Notes under the pieces: model-generated | What the model was told of the DNA's origin: nothing | Database searches by the model: none | What the model saw: only the letters and a program-made list of their open reading frames with translations | Part shown: piece by piece, positions 25,150 to 34,477 of the stretch | Layout of the letters: every line of letters starts with the position of its first letter | Position numbering within the stretch: position 1 is the stretch's first letter | Assembly (NCBI RefSeq): GCF_003633895.1 | Contig: NZ_RBID01000003.1 | Location: 1 to 55,337, forward strand | Source: Vogesella indigofera | Lineage (GTDB): Bacteria > Pseudomonadota > Gammaproteobacteria > Burkholderiales > Chromobacteriaceae | Direction: 5' to 3' | DNA length: 55,337 nt | Made by a program: the position numbers and the translations under genes

Positions 25150-26247
25150 TTAGGCTAGCGCCTTCTTCACCGCGGCAACGATGGCATCCTGCGTCGCTTC
25201 GTCCAGGAACGGGTGCATCGGCAGGCTCATCACGCGCCGGCCGGCGGCCTCGGCCAGCGGGAAGCTGCCCTCGCCCTGCCCCAGATCGGCGAACGCCGGC
25301 TGCAGGTGCAGCGGAATCGGGTAGTGCACCGCGGTCGGCACGCCCAGTTCCTGTAGCGCCTTTTGCACCGCGTCGCGGTGGTCCACCTCGATGGTGTACT
25401 GCGCGTAGACATGGCTGTTGCCGGCTGCAATCACCGGCACCCGCGCGACATCCTTCAGCAATTCGCTGTAGCGCGCGCCGATGCGGGCGCGGGCGACCAC
25501 TTCGTCCGGGAAGCTCGGCAATTTCGCCAGCAGCACGGCCGCTTGAATCGTATCCAGCCGGCCGTTGAGGCCGATCACCGGGTGGTGGTAGCGGCGGTCC
25601 TGGCCGTGCACGCGGATTTCGCGCATTTTCTTGGCCAGTTCGTCGTCGTTGGTGAACACCGCGCCACCGTCGCCGTAGCAGCCCAGCGGCTTGGACGGGA
25701 AGAAGCTGGTGGTGCCGATGGTGCACAGGTTGCCGGAGCGCTTGCCGTGCTGGCTGGCGCCGAAGCTCTGCGCACCGTCCTCGATCACCGCGATGCCGTG
25801 CTGTGCGGCGATGGCGTTGATGGCGTCGAAATCCGCACACTGGCCATACAGGCTGACCGGCATGATTGCCTTGGTGCGCAGCGTGATCGCCGCTTCCAGC
25901 TTGGCCGGGTCGAGGTTGTAGGTCAGCGGGTCGATGTCGACGAACACCGGCTTGGCCCCCAGCAGCGCGATCATTTCGCCGGTGGCGATGAAGGTGAACG
26001 GGGTGGTGATCACCTCGTCACCGGCCTTGACGCCCAGCGCCATCAGCGCGATCAGCAGCGCCTTGGTGCCGTCGCAGACGCCGATGGCGTGTCTGGCGCC
26101 GGTGTAGGCAGCGAGCTGGTCTTCCAGCTGTTTCACCTCCGGCCCCATGATGTACTGGCCGTGGTCGAGCACCGCGTGGATGCGGGCGTCGATGTCGCTT
26201 TTCAGGTGCTGGTACTGCGCTTTCAGATCGATGAACTGGATGGACAT
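25150..26247 (-). CDS. wbpE: WbpE-like sugar 3-aminotransferase (DegT family)
   Basis: 365 residues. The N-terminus MSIQFIDLKAQYQHLKSDIDARIHAVLDHGQYIMGPEV is typical of WbpE/FdtB-like DegT enzymes; the PLP lysine is in TSFFPSKPLGCYGDGGA. WbpE aminates UDP-2-acetamido-2-deoxy-3-keto-glucuronate at C3, with glutamate as donor. The assignment rests on its place right after WbpB- and WbpD-like genes, which act immediately before and after it in the pathway to UDP-2,3-diacetamido-2,3-dideoxy-glucuronate. WbpA (the C6 dehydrogenase) is not in the window. Confidence 0.85.
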   Translation of the reverse strand: MSIQFIDLKAQYQHLKSDIDARIHAVLDHGQYIMGPEVKQLEDQLAAYTGARHAIGVCDGTKALLIALMALGVKAGDEVITTPFTFIATGEMIALLGAKPVFVDIDPLTYNLDPAKLEAAITLRTKAIMPVSLYGQCADFDAINAIAAQHGIAVIEDGAQSFGASQHGKRSGNLCTIGTTSFFPSKPLGCYGDGGAVFTNDDELAKKMREIRVHGQDRRYHHPVIGLNGRLDTIQAAVLLAKLPSFPDEVVARARIGARYSELLKDVARVPVIAAGNSHVYAQYTIEVDHRDAVQKALQELGVPTAVHYPIPLHLQPAFADLGQGEGSFPLAEAAGRRVMSLPMHPFLDEATQDAIVAAVKKALA

Positions 26248-26266
26248 GGTGTCACTCTCAACAGGG

Positions 26267-26836
26267 TCAAAGCGGCGTGCAGTGGTTGCCGCCGATATCG
26301 TAACGTTGGCCGCAGGCGGCGCAGTCGTGCTCGCCGATGCTGTCCGCCAGCCGCTCGCCGCACTGGCACATCCAGCCGATGCGTTTGGCCGGGGTGCCGA
26401 CCATCAGCGCGTACGGCAGCACGTCGCGGGTCACCACCGCGCCGGCGCCGATGAAGGCGTACTCGCCGACGGTATGGCCGCAGACCACGGTGGCGTTGGC
26501 GCCGATGGTGGCGCCGCGTTTCACCACGGTGCGGCGGTATTCGTTCTTGCGGCTGACGTGGCTGCGCGGGTTGTTGACGTTGGTGAACACCATGGACGGA
26601 CCGCAGAACACGTCGTCTTCCAGCGTCACCGCGTCGTAGATCGACACGTTGTTCTGCACCTTGACGTTGTCGCCGATGATCACGTCGTTGCCGACGAACA
26701 CGTTCTGACCGAAAGAGCAGCGCGCGCCGATGCGCGCCTGGCTACAGATGTGCACCCAGTGCCAGACGCGGGTGTCGTCGCCGATCTGAGCGCCGTCGTC
26801 AACGATGGCGGTGGAATGAACGGTATGGGCGGCCAT
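26267..26836 (-). CDS. wbpD: WbpD/WlbB-like N-acetyltransferase
   Basis: 189 residues of left-handed beta-helix, with hexapeptide repeats over residues 10-150 ([33 protein letters not shown]) and the WlbB-typical segment [25 protein letters not shown]-terminal MCQCGERL...CAACGQRY forms a zinc-ribbon-like tail. It acetylates the 3-amino group of UDP-2-acetamido-3-amino-glucuronate with acetyl-CoA. It starts one base after the wbpB-like stop codon. A 12-of-13 motif variant (26302-26314) lies in the tail coding region. Confidence 0.9.
   Translation of the reverse strand: MAAHTVHSTAIVDDGAQIGDDTRVWHWVHICSQARIGARCSFGQNVFVGNDVIIGDNVKVQNNVSIYDAVTLEDDVFCGPSMVFTNVNNPRSHVSRKNEYRRTVVKRGATIGANATVVCGHTVGEYAFIGAGAVVTRDVLPYALMVGTPAKRIGWMCQCGERLADSIGEHDCAACGQRYDIGGNHCTPL
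26302..26314 (+). repeat. 13-mer repeat variant (12 of 13)
   Basis: AACGTTGGCCGCA, the AACGTT form of the element, in the 3' end of the wbpD-like gene. Confidence 0.55.
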
Positions 26837-26837
26837 G

Positions 26838-27896
26838 TCAGTACTCCAGCGGCAGGCTGACGCGACGACCGTCGCGCGCCGACAGGTAGATGCCGACCAG
26901 CAGTTCCAGCGACTTCAGGCCCTCGCGGCCGTCGGTTTCCGGCTCCGCCTCGCCGCGCATCACCTGGATCACGTTGTCGTAGTACAGCGGGTGGCCGAAG
27001 CCGTACACGCTGGTGGTGGCGTAGCTGGCGGCCTTGATGTCGTCGTCCATCGCGTGTGGCGCGGCGAATTCCCAGTGCTGGATCTCGTTGACGGCCATGC
27101 CGCCGATGCGCACGGTGCCTTTTTCGCCGAGGATGGTGATCGAACCTTCCAGGTTTTTCGGGTAGGTGAGCATGGTCACGTTCATGCTGCCCAGTGCGCC
27201 GGAGCGCCACTTCAGGCTGACCACGCCGCTGTCTTCCACCTCGATGTCGCGTTCCATGGTGGCGGTGTAAGCCTGCATGCTCTCCACCGGGCCGATGATC
27301 CAGTCCAGCAGGTCGACGTAGTGGCTGGCCTGGTTCATGAACGCGCCGCCGTCGTATTCCCAGGTGCCGCGCCAGTCGGCCTGGTCGTAGTATTCCTGCG
27401 GCCGGGTCCAGAACACGTTGACGTTGACCATGTAGATGCGGCCGAAACGTTTTTCCTGCACCGCGCGCTTGAGCAGCTGCAAGGTGGCGTTGCGGCGATT
27501 CTGCTTGACCACGAACAGGCGGCGGCCGGCCTGGTCGGCCGCCTTCACCATCGCCACGCCGTCCTGCCAGCGCGTCGCCATCGGCTTCTCGGTCATCACG
27601 TGGAAGCCGGCGGCGAAACAGTCCATCGCCTGCTGCGGGTGCAGGCCGGACGGGGTGGTCAGGATGATCACGTCGGCGTCGCTGGCCTTGAGCAGTGCGG
27701 CCAAGGTGGCGTGGCCGCGGGCGCCGGTGCGCGCCACCGCGGCGGCCAGTGCCGCCGGATCGGTGTCGCAGACGTCGGTCAGCTCGGCGCGGTCGGCGTG
27801 CTGTTCCAGCGCGCCGAAGTGGTTATTGGCGATGCGGCCGCAGCCGATCAGCGCGAAGCGGATCTTGCGGTCGGTAATGCTGTCGTAAGCAATCAT
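26838..27896 (-). CDS. wbpB: WbpB/WlbA-like UDP-sugar 3-dehydrogenase (Gfo/Idh/MocA)
   Basis: 352 residues. The N-terminal Rossmann motif is [21 protein letters not shown] is the catalytic lysine region; [55 protein letters not shown] matches WlbA/WbpB closely. It oxidises UDP-GlcNAcA at C3 with NAD+, for amination by WbpE. It is the first visible gene of the glycan array (leftward). ATG at 27896 has GAAAGG 7 nt upstream; hairpins just upstream separate it from the spermidine-synthase-like gene. Confidence 0.9.
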   Translation of the reverse strand: MIAYDSITDRKIRFALIGCGRIANNHFGALEQHADRAELTDVCDTDPAALAAAVARTGARGHATLAALLKASDADVIILTTPSGLHPQQAMDCFAAGFHVMTEKPMATRWQDGVAMVKAADQAGRRLFVVKQNRRNATLQLLKRAVQEKRFGRIYMVNVNVFWTRPQEYYDQADWRGTWEYDGGAFMNQASHYVDLLDWIIGPVESMQAYTATMERDIEVEDSGVVSLKWRSGALGSMNVTMLTYPKNLEGSITILGEKGTVRIGGMAVNEIQHWEFAAPHAMDDDIKAASYATTSVYGFGHPLYYDNVIQVMRGEAEPETDGREGLKSLELLVGIYLSARDGRRVSLPLEY

Positions 27897-27935
27897 TTCA
27901 GTCCTTTCCCGCTGCGGCGTGCTGCCGCAGGCTTT

Positions 27936-27957
27936 GCCCGCCGCGCAGGCGGCGGGC
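27936..27957. terminator. GC-rich hairpin before the glycan locus
   Basis: GCCCGCCGC-GCAG-GCGGCGGGC, a 9-bp stem 40 bp upstream of the wbpB-like start and 50 bp after the preceding stop. A second small hairpin with a loose T-stretch (around 27970-27990) lies next to it. Together they may end the upstream transcript. Confidence 0.45.
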
Positions 27958-28009
27958 CCAAAATAGACAAGGGCCGCACGTGGCGGCCGGATCCGTGGCG
28001 CGCAGGCGC

Positions 28010-28810
28010 TCAGATCAGCAAACGGTTGTTGCTGTGCAGGTTGGCCTCTTTCAGCCGCTTCACGAATTCGCCGAACTCCAGGCCGAAACGGCCTTCCAGT
28101 TCGTCCGCCTTTTTCGCCAGCGCGTCCCAGCCGGTCAGGCTAGGCGGCTGCTTGAACGCCATCACCGCCATATTGCCGTGGGTGGCGGCCGGCAGCTCGA
28201 TCACGCAGCCGCCGAAGGCGGCCAGCAGGCGTTCGAGGAAGCTTTGATAGCGCTTGTCGCCGCTCCACCAGTTGGTGACGAAGATGCCGTTGGCGGTCAG
28301 TGCCCGCTTGCAGTCTTCGAAAAACTCCTCGGTGGTCAGGTCGGCGACGATCTGCTGACCGTCGAAACCGTCGACCATGATCACGTCGGTAGATTCGCGG
28401 AACATCTTGATGTAATCGGCGCCGTCGGCCTCGACGATCTCGAAGAAGTCGCCCTCCGGCGGCAGCTGGAAGAACACCCGCGCCACGGCGACTACTTGCG
28501 GATTGATCTCCACCGCCACGCTGATCGCGTCCGGCAGGTACTCGTCGATGAAGCGCGCCAGCGAACCGCCGCCGAGGCCGATCTGCACGATGTGGCGCGG
28601 GTCGTCGTTCCACAGCAGGAAGGCCATCATCGCGCGGGTGTAGGTCAGCACCAGGTCGGCCGGATCGTCAAGATCCATCGAGCTCTGGATGGTGGCCGAA
28701 CCGAGGTGCAGCGAACGGATGTTGTCGCTCTCGGAGATGTCCACGTCCGGCAACGCGTCCTGGCTGTGGCGCACGCGGCGGCGGAACGGGTGTTGTGCTT
28801 TACCCGCCAC
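28010..28810 (-). CDS. Spermidine synthase-like (aminopropyltransferase-fold) protein
   Basis: 266 residues with a Rossmann methyltransferase-like core: [21 protein letters not shown] binds the nucleoside cofactor, [16 protein letters not shown] carries the acidic ribose-binding residue, and [13 protein letters not shown] is the region of the catalytic aspartates. These features fit spermidine synthase-like proteins, but the N-terminal beta domain is short, so true polyamine synthesis is uncertain. I place the start at GTG 28810 (GGGAGA upstream), overlapping the ttcA stop by 11 nt; no ATG lies in a suitable place. Confidence 0.7.
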   Translation of the reverse strand: MAGKAQHPFRRRVRHSQDALPDVDISESDNIRSLHLGSATIQSSMDLDDPADLVLTYTRAMMAFLLWNDDPRHIVQIGLGGGSLARFIDEYLPDAISVAVEINPQVVAVARVFFQLPPEGDFFEIVEADGADYIKMFRESTDVIMVDGFDGQQIVADLTTEEFFEDCKRALTANGIFVTNWWSGDKRYQSFLERLLAAFGGCVIELPAATHGNMAVMAFKQPPSLTGWDALAKKADELEGRFGLEFGEFVKRLKEANLHSNNRLLI

Positions 28811-29819
28811 GGCTGTCTCCCGTCTGGCTGTCGGCCTTGGGACGCGAATCGAGAATGCTGATGGTGCGGCGGGCGGGCGCGGCGGGCGTTGCGGGCGTTG
28901 CGGCCAACGTTGCGGCGTCTTCGTCATCCGCGCTCGCCAGCGCGACCGGATCGCGGAATTCTTCCTTGTCGAAGGCGGTATCGCCGCCCTCGAACGGGCT
29001 GTCGCCGGTCTTGAGGCCGGCAAAGTCGAACAGCTTGCTGTCGGCCAGGTGCGACGGGACGACATTCTGCAGCGCGCGGAACATGCTCTCGACGCGGCCG
29101 GGGAAGCGCTTGTCCCAGTCGTTGACCATCTCCTTCACCACCTGGCGCTGCAGGTTGGGCTGCGAGCCGCACAGGTTGCACGGGATGATCGGGAATTCGC
29201 GCAGCTGCGCGTAGCGTTCCAGATCCTTCTCGCGACAGTAGGCCAGCGGGCGGATCACCATGTGGCGGCCGTCGTCGGACACCAGCTTCGGCGGCATCGC
29301 CTTCAGCTTGCCGCCGTAGAACATGTTCAGGAACAGCGTGTGCAGCATGTCGTCGCGGTGGTGGCCGAGCGCGACCTTGGTCGCACCCAGCTCGTCGGCG
29401 ACGCGGTACAGGATGCCGCGGCGCAGGCGCGAGCACAGGCTGCAGGTGGTCTTGCCTTCCGGGATCAGGCGCTTGACGATGCTGTAGGTGTCTTCCTCGA
29501 TGATGCGGTACTCGACACCGATCGATTCCAGGTACTGCGGCAGCACGTGCTCCGGGAAGCCCGGCTGTTTCTGGTCGAGGTTGACCGCCACGATGCTGAA
29601 GCTGATCGGCGCCGACTTCTGCAAGCCCAGCAGGATGTCCAGCAGCGCGTAGCTGTCCTTGCCGCCAGACAGGCAGACCATCACGCGGTCGCCCTCTTCG
29701 ATCATGTTGAAGTCGTTGATGGCGTCGCCAACGTGGTGGCGCAGGCGTTTGGTGAGTTTGTTGCCTTCGAACTGGGCCTTTTTGGCCTTGTCGTCGGCAA
29801 GTTGCAGCGTGTCGGACAT
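28800..29819 (-). CDS. ttcA: tRNA 2-thiocytidine synthetase TtcA
   Basis: 339 residues. The PP-loop SGGKDS is at 51-56, with Cys pairs C126-xx-C129 (CSLC) and C214-xx-C217 (CNLCGSQPN) that bind the iron-sulfur cluster. TtcA thiolates cytidine 32 of certain tRNAs using ATP. The last ~35 residues (Ala/Thr/Pro-rich [15 protein letters not shown] onward) exceed the E. coli enzyme and hold a motif variant (28909). It overlaps the downstream spermidine-synthase-like gene. Confidence 0.95.
   Translation of the reverse strand: MSDTLQLADDKAKKAQFEGNKLTKRLRHHVGDAINDFNMIEEGDRVMVCLSGGKDSYALLDILLGLQKSAPISFSIVAVNLDQKQPGFPEHVLPQYLESIGVEYRIIEEDTYSIVKRLIPEGKTTCSLCSRLRRGILYRVADELGATKVALGHHRDDMLHTLFLNMFYGGKLKAMPPKLVSDDGRHMVIRPLAYCREKDLERYAQLREFPIIPCNLCGSQPNLQRQVVKEMVNDWDKRFPGRVESMFRALQNVVPSHLADSKLFDFAGLKTGDSPFEGGDTAFDKEEFRDPVALASADDEDAATLAATPATPAAPARRTISILDSRPKADSQTGDSRGG
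28909..28921 (-). repeat. 13-mer repeat variant (12 of 13)
   Basis: TGCGGCCAACGTT, the complement of the AACGTT form, in the low-complexity C-terminal extension of ttcA. Confidence 0.5.
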
Positions 29820-29904
29820 GGAGGACGGCTAAGAAATTGAAAAACAGGCGATTTTAACGTCAAACGCCTGTCCGTTGCCACACAATCCGCCCTTGTTCGC
29901 GTGC

Positions 29905-30300
29905 TCAGTCGGCCAGCCATGCCCCCTGTTGCCGCAGCGCCTGATACTCGTCGCGACTGAGGCGCAGGCGGCAGCCGACGCCGGCGCTGTCCGGGTACAC
30001 GTCCGGCTTGCAGGTTTCCACCAGCACACCGGTCACCGCGGGATGGCCGAAGGCGATATCGACCACCTTGCCGAGCAGGTATTCCTGGGTCTCGAATACG
30101 CGATCTTGCACCAGCGCCAGCGTCTGCAGCCGCAGGTAGTCGTAGTCCAGCACCAGCGCGATGTCGTCGCGCGGCGGCACCATGCGCGCCACCTGCAGCA
30201 CGATGTTGAGCTGCATGCGCTGACGCACGCCGCGCTCGAAGTCGTGGATGCCGATGAAGCAGTCGAACACGAAGTCGCGCAGAAAGATTTCGGCCAGCAT
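29905..30300 (-). CDS. folB: Dihydroneopterin aldolase (FolB)
   Basis: 131 residues, the usual FolB size. IFLRDFVFDCFIGIHDFERGVRQRMQLNIVLQV and the downstream DYDYLRLQTLALVQDRVFETQEYLLGKV match the family, with the conserved E in the ERGVRQ segment and K near GKVVDIAF. It cleaves 7,8-dihydroneopterin to 6-hydroxymethyl-dihydropterin in folate synthesis. Its ATG overlaps the SDR stop by one base, so the two are translated together. The long open frame continuing upstream is antisense-free read-through of the SDR gene in another frame. Confidence 0.85.
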   Translation of the reverse strand: MLAEIFLRDFVFDCFIGIHDFERGVRQRMQLNIVLQVARMVPPRDDIALVLDYDYLRLQTLALVQDRVFETQEYLLGKVVDIAFGHPAVTGVLVETCKPDVYPDSAGVGCRLRLSRDEYQALRQQGAWLAD

Positions 30301-31049
30301 CACGCCTCCACCGCAAACATCACGTCGCGCGCCAGCGGCAGCAGGTGCTGGCCGTCGTCCACGGTCAGCACCTGGCCGGTGATCTGCACCGCCTCGGCCA
30401 GAAAGTGCACCGCCTCCGCCACCGATTGCGGGCGGGTGCCCTCGCCCAGCGCCGTCATGCGGTGCGCGCGGGCGAAGTTGTCCGCCGTCTGCTCGCCGCT
30501 GAGCAGGGTCAGCCCCGGCGCCACGCCGTTGACGCGCAGGTAGGGCGCCGCCGCCATCGCCTGCAGGCGGATGCTTTCCTTCAGCGCCAGCTTGGACAGA
30601 GTGTAGGAAAAATAGTCGGGATTGAGGTTGAACAGCTTCTGGTCGAGGATGTTGACCACGCTGCCGCGCGCGTCTTGCTGTCGCAGCCACTGCCCGTACG
30701 CCGCCGCCAGCATCAGCGGCGCGCGGAAGTTCACCGCCAGCTGGCGGTCGAACGCCACCGGCGACAACTCGAAGAAACCGTCCTCCTCGAACAGCGCGGC
30801 GCTGTTGACCACGCAGTCCAGGCGGCCGCAATCGGCCACCACCTGCGCGATCAGGCCGGCGAAGTCGGCGTCCGCCGCCAGCAGGTCCAGCCCGTAGCTG
30901 CGTGCCTGCGGCAGGCGGGCGACAAGGTTGGCCGCATCACAGGCCGAGTGGTGATAGTGCACGCACACCTGCCAGCCCTCTGCGGCAAACTGTTCCGCCA
31001 TCGCCTGCCCCAGCCGCTTGGCGCCACCGGTAATCAACACGACTTTCAT
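30300..31049 (-). CDS. SDR family reductase, FolM/pteridine reductase-like
   Basis: 249 residues, short-chain dehydrogenase: cofactor motif TGGAKRLGQAMAEQF at 8-22, NSAALFEED, and catalytic YTLSK. The absence of a long substrate loop and the one-base overlap with folB suggest a dihydromonapterin or pteridine reductase (FolM-like), using NADPH. A general SDR role cannot be excluded. ATG at 31049 has GGGAGG 5 nt upstream; 36 earlier codons are open but would place the start in the promoter of the divergent gene. Contains an exact 13-mer copy. Confidence 0.8.
   Translation of the reverse strand: MKVVLITGGAKRLGQAMAEQFAAEGWQVCVHYHHSACDAANLVARLPQARSYGLDLLAADADFAGLIAQVVADCGRLDCVVNSAALFEEDGFFELSPVAFDRQLAVNFRAPLMLAAAYGQWLRQQDARGSVVNILDQKLFNLNPDYFSYTLSKLALKESIRLQAMAAAPYLRVNGVAPGLTLLSGEQTADNFARAHRMTALGEGTRPQSVAEAVHFLAEAVQITGQVLTVDDGQHLLPLARDVMFAVEA
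30924..30936 (+). repeat. 13-mer repeat copy (exact)
   Basis: AAGGTTGGCCGCA inside the SDR gene, encoding part of DAANLVA. Confidence 0.8.
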
Positions 31050-31169
31050 CTGTCCTCCCGCCATCCGTTTCCCGCCGTTCGCGCCCCTGCCGGCAACACA
31101 CGCGCGGCACGGCGCAAAAGCTGCATGATATATACTCGCCGGCAATTTCACTGACAAATCTTAGCCGCC

Positions 31170-32324
31170 ATGAGCCTGCCAGAACCCTCTGCCGACGCCC
31201 TCGCCACCAGCCACGCGCTCAGCCACCGCATCGCCGCCGACATCGCCGCGGCCGACGGCTGGATCTCCTTCGCCCACTTCATGCAGCAGGCGCTGTACGC
31301 GCCCGGCCTCGGTTACTACGCCGCCGGCAGCCGCAAGTTCGGCGCCGATGGCGACTTCGTCACCGCGCCGGAACTGACGCCGCTGTTCGCGCAGACGCTG
31401 GCGCGCCAGCTGGCCGAGCTGCTGCCGCAGACCGCCGGCAACATCATGGAGTTCGGCGCCGGCACCGGCCGCCTCGCCGCCGATCTGCTGCTGGCGCTGG
31501 ACGCACTCGGCTGCGCGCCGGCGCAGTACTTCATCGTCGACCTGTCGCCCGATCTGGTCGAACGCCAGCGCGACACCATCGCCCGCCTCGCCCCGGCCCT
31601 GCTGCCGCGGGTGCAGTGGCTGGCGGCGCTGCCGGAAACCTTCGACGGCATCATGCTCGGCAACGAGGTGCTGGACGCGATGCCGTGCGAGCTGGTCGTC
31701 CGCCAGCAGGACGGCCGCCTGCAGCAGCGCGGCGTCACCATCCGCGACGGCGCCTTCTGCTTCGACGACCGCGACTTCGGCGACGCCACGCTGGCCGCGC
31801 TGGCCGCCGAGCTGGTGCCGGACATCCCCGGCTACGTCACCGAAATCAGCCTCGCCAACCGCGCCTTCATCCACACCCTGGCCGGCGTGCTGCAACGCGG
31901 CGCCATCCTGATGATCGACTACGGCCACAACGCCGGCGAGTACTACCACCCGGAACGCAGCATGGGCACCCTGCTCGGCCACTACCGCCACCACACCCTC
32001 CACGACCCGTTCTACCTGCCCGGGCTGATGGACCTGACCACGCATGTGGATTTCAGCGCCGTGGCGCAAAGCGGCCTCGATGCCGGCCTCGACCTGATCG
32101 GTTACCTCAGCCAGGCGCAGTTCCTGATCAACGCCGGCATCACCGAGCAGCTGTCGTTCCTGGATGCGGCCAACGTCAAGGACTACCTGCCGGTGGCCAA
32201 GGCGGTGCAGCGTCTGCTGTCACCGCAGGAAATGGGGGAAACCTTCAAGGTGATCGGTTTTGGCAAACAGGTGGCCATCGACTGGGTCGGCTTTAATAGC
32301 GGCGACCGCTGCTACACCCTGTAA
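31170..32324 (+). CDS. SAM-dependent methyltransferase, MidA/NDUFAF7 family
   Basis: 384 residues. PGLGYYAAGSRKFGADGDFVTAPELTPLFAQTLARQL at the N-terminus and the SAM-binding EFGAGTGRLAADLLLAL are hallmarks of the family, as is MLIDYGH-type DYGHNAGEYYHPERSMGTLLGHYRHH. Human NDUFAF7 methylates an arginine of a complex I subunit; the bacterial targets are unknown. Divergent from the SDR-folB pair. A TATACT -10-like box lies at 31131-31136. A tRNA unit follows downstream. Confidence 0.85.
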   Translation: MSLPEPSADALATSHALSHRIAADIAAADGWISFAHFMQQALYAPGLGYYAAGSRKFGADGDFVTAPELTPLFAQTLARQLAELLPQTAGNIMEFGAGTGRLAADLLLALDALGCAPAQYFIVDLSPDLVERQRDTIARLAPALLPRVQWLAALPETFDGIMLGNEVLDAMPCELVVRQQDGRLQQRGVTIRDGAFCFDDRDFGDATLAALAAELVPDIPGYVTEISLANRAFIHTLAGVLQRGAILMIDYGHNAGEYYHPERSMGTLLGHYRHHTLHDPFYLPGLMDLTTHVDFSAVAQSGLDAGLDLIGYLSQAQFLINAGITEQLSFLDAANVKDYLPVAKAVQRLLSPQEMGETFKVIGFGKQVAIDWVGFNSGDRCYTL

Positions 32325-32353
32325 GCGGCGCCAGGCCAGGCCACGAAAAATAG

Positions 32354-32382
32354 TTGACACCCGGAAATCTGCTGCGTATAGT
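32354..32382 (+). promoter_or_regulatory. Promoter of the tandem tRNA-Met genes
   Basis: TTGACA (32354-32359) and TATAGT (32377-32382) with a 17-bp spacer: a near-consensus sigma-70 promoter, 31 bp before the first tRNA. Confidence 0.85.
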
Positions 32383-32413
32383 CAGCGGCCTTGATGCCTA
32401 GGCATCGAGATGT

Positions 32414-32490
<77 letters not shown>

Positions 32491-32525
32491 CAGTTTAGCG
32501 AGACTGTGTGCAAACACAGCCTCAC

Positions 32526-32602
<77 letters not shown>

Positions 32603-32606
32603 GTTT

Positions 32607-32634
32607 AAAAGCCAGCAGAAATGCTGGCTTTTTC
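32607..32634 (+). terminator. Terminator after the tRNA genes
   Basis: AAAAGCCAGCA-GAAA-TGCTGGCTTTTT, a symmetric stem with T-run, 5 bp after the second CCA. Confidence 0.9.
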
Positions 32635-32797
32635 CATTTCCGCGCCGGCGCCCGTCCGGCCTACGACATCCCCAAGCCCTGCCAGCCGTGTTAAAATCGG
32701 CGCAAGCTATTCATTTGCCAGCAAAAACCGTTCGCAAGCCCGTGGCCGCTTGCTTTGGCGGCCCCTGCTGGCATTTCTCATTTACAGTGTGCCCAGC

Positions 32798-34132
32798 ATG
32801 AAAAAGGTTTACATCAAGACGTTCGGTTGCCAGATGAACGAGTACGACTCCGACAAGATGGTCGACGTGCTCGGCAGCAGCGAAGGCATGATCAAGACGG
32901 AAAACCCGGAAGACGCCGACGTAATCCTGTTCAACACCTGCAGCGTGCGCGAAAAGGCGCAGGAAAAGGTGTTCTCCGATCTCGGCCGCATCCGGCCGCT
33001 GAAAGAGGCCAATCCCAACCTGATCATCGGCGTCGGCGGCTGTGTCGCGTCGCAGGAAGGCGACACCATCGTCAAGCGCGCACCCTACGTCGACGTGGTG
33101 TTCGGGCCGCAGACGCTGCACCGCCTGCCGGAGCTGATCAAGAGCCGGCAGCAAAGCGGCAACGCCCAGGTCGACATCTCCTTCCCCGAAATCGAGAAAT
33201 TCGACCACCTGCCGGCGGCCAAGGTCGACGGCGCCGCGGCGATGGTGTCGGTGATGGAAGGCTGTTCCAAGTACTGCTCGTTCTGCGTGGTGCCGTACAC
33301 CCGCGGCGAGGAGGTGTCGCGCCCGTTCGATGACGTGCTGACCGAGATCGCCGGCCTGGCGGCACAGGGGGTGAAGGAAATCACCCTGCTGGGCCAGAAC
33401 GTCAACGCCTACCGCGGCCTGATGGCCGACGGCGAGATCGCCGATTTCGCGCTGCTGCTGGAGTACGTGCACGAGATTCCCGGCATCGAGCGCATGCGCT
33501 TCACCACCAGCCATCCGCGCGAATTCAGCCAGCGCATCATCGACTGCTACGCACGCCTGCCGAAACTGGTCTCGCACATCCACCTGCCGGTACAGAGCGG
33601 CTCCGACCGTACGCTGATGGCGATGAAACGCGGCTACACCGCGCTGGAATACAAGTCCATCATCCGCAAGCTGCGCGCCATCCGCCCCGAGCTGTGCCTG
33701 TCGTCGGACTTCATCGTCGGCTTCCCCGGCGAAACCGAGGCCGATTTCGAGGCGACGCTGAAGCTGGTGAAAGACATGGCCTTCGATTTCAGCTATGTGT
33801 TCATCTACAGCCCGCGCCCCGGCACACCGGCGGCCAACCTTGCCGACGACACCCCGCACAGCGAGAAGGTGCGCCGCCTGGAGGCGCTCAACGAGGTGAT
33901 CGAGGCCGAAGGCTTCCGCATCAACCAGGGCATGCTCGGCAGCGTGCAACGCGTGCTGGTGCAGAACATCTCGAAGAAGGACCCGTCGATGCTGGCCGGG
34001 CGTACCGCCAACAATCGCGTGGTCAATTTTGTCGGTCAGCCACGGCTGATCAACCAGCTGGTCGACGTGGTGATTACCGAAGCCAACCCGCACTCGCTGG
34101 GCGGCGAACTGCTGCTGCGTGAAAGTGACTGA
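32798..34132 (+). CDS. miaB: tRNA-2-methylthio-N6-isopentenyladenosine synthase MiaB
   Basis: 444 residues. The N-terminal UPF0004 domain has its three cluster cysteines at C11, C48 and C82; the radical-SAM motif is C156-xxx-C160-xx-C163 (CSKYCSFC); a TRAM domain closes the C-terminus (about 380-444). It methylthiolates i6A37 of tRNAs reading UNN codons. ATG at 32798 ([21 protein letters not shown]) fits the family start; the open frame upstream runs into tRNA terminator DNA. First gene of the conserved miaB-ybeZ-ybeY-ybeX-lnt string, here with a small lipoprotein gene inserted. Confidence 0.95.
   Translation: MKKVYIKTFGCQMNEYDSDKMVDVLGSSEGMIKTENPEDADVILFNTCSVREKAQEKVFSDLGRIRPLKEANPNLIIGVGGCVASQEGDTIVKRAPYVDVVFGPQTLHRLPELIKSRQQSGNAQVDISFPEIEKFDHLPAAKVDGAAAMVSVMEGCSKYCSFCVVPYTRGEEVSRPFDDVLTEIAGLAAQGVKEITLLGQNVNAYRGLMADGEIADFALLLEYVHEIPGIERMRFTTSHPREFSQRIIDCYARLPKLVSHIHLPVQSGSDRTLMAMKRGYTALEYKSIIRKLRAIRPELCLSSDFIVGFPGETEADFEATLKLVKDMAFDFSYVFIYSPRPGTPAANLADDTPHSEKVRRLEALNEVIEAEGFRINQGMLGSVQRVLVQNISKKDPSMLAGRTANNRVVNFVGQPRLINQLVDVVITEANPHSLGGELLLRESD
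33829..33841 (-). repeat. 13-mer repeat variant (12 of 13)
   Basis: GGCGGCCAACCTT, differing at the first base, within miaB (PAANLADD). May be chance from codon use. Confidence 0.4.
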
Positions 34133-34135
34133 ACC

Positions 34136-34477
34136 ATGCGCCTGCTGCTTGCAATCTTGCCCCTGCTGGCCGCCTGTGCCAGCCTGCCACCGGCCGATCC
34201 GGCGACCATGGACTGCGCGGCGCTGACGCAGGCGCTTGCGCAAACGCGGCAGCAGCTGCAGGATGAGCGACAGGCGCCACGCAGCCCGGTGCAACTCAAT
34301 ATCGGGCTGGGCGGCGCCATCGGCAGCCACGGCAGCGCCGGTATCGGTTTCGGCGTGCCGCTGGGCACCGCGCAACCGGATCCGCAGCGCATCGCCGGGC
34401 TTGAACACAGGCTGCTGCAATTGCAGCAGCGATACCAGCAACGGCAATGTCCGCCCCTGACGACCACCAGTCCATGA
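34136..34477 (+). CDS. Small predicted lipoprotein
   Basis: 113 residues. MRLLLAILPLLAACASL is a lipoprotein signal with lipobox LAAC (Cys at 14). A central Gly/Ser-rich stretch (NIGLGGAIGSHGSAGIGFGVPLGT) and a Gln-rich helical tail ending in CPPLTTTSP follow. Unknown function; probably anchored in an outer or inner membrane leaflet. It starts 3 bp after miaB and its stop overlaps the ybeZ start, so it is translated within the operon, ahead of the apolipoprotein N-acyltransferase gene lnt. Confidence 0.7.
   Translation: MRLLLAILPLLAACASLPPADPATMDCAALTQALAQTRQQLQDERQAPRSPVQLNIGLGGAIGSHGSAGIGFGVPLGTAQPDPQRIAGLEHRLLQLQQRYQQRQCPPLTTTSP

Noticed and set aside
23435-25153. A 572-codon plus-strand frame over the flippase region
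   Set aside because: Arg/Gln/His-rich antisense shadow of the acetyltransferase, flippase and DUF3147 genes.
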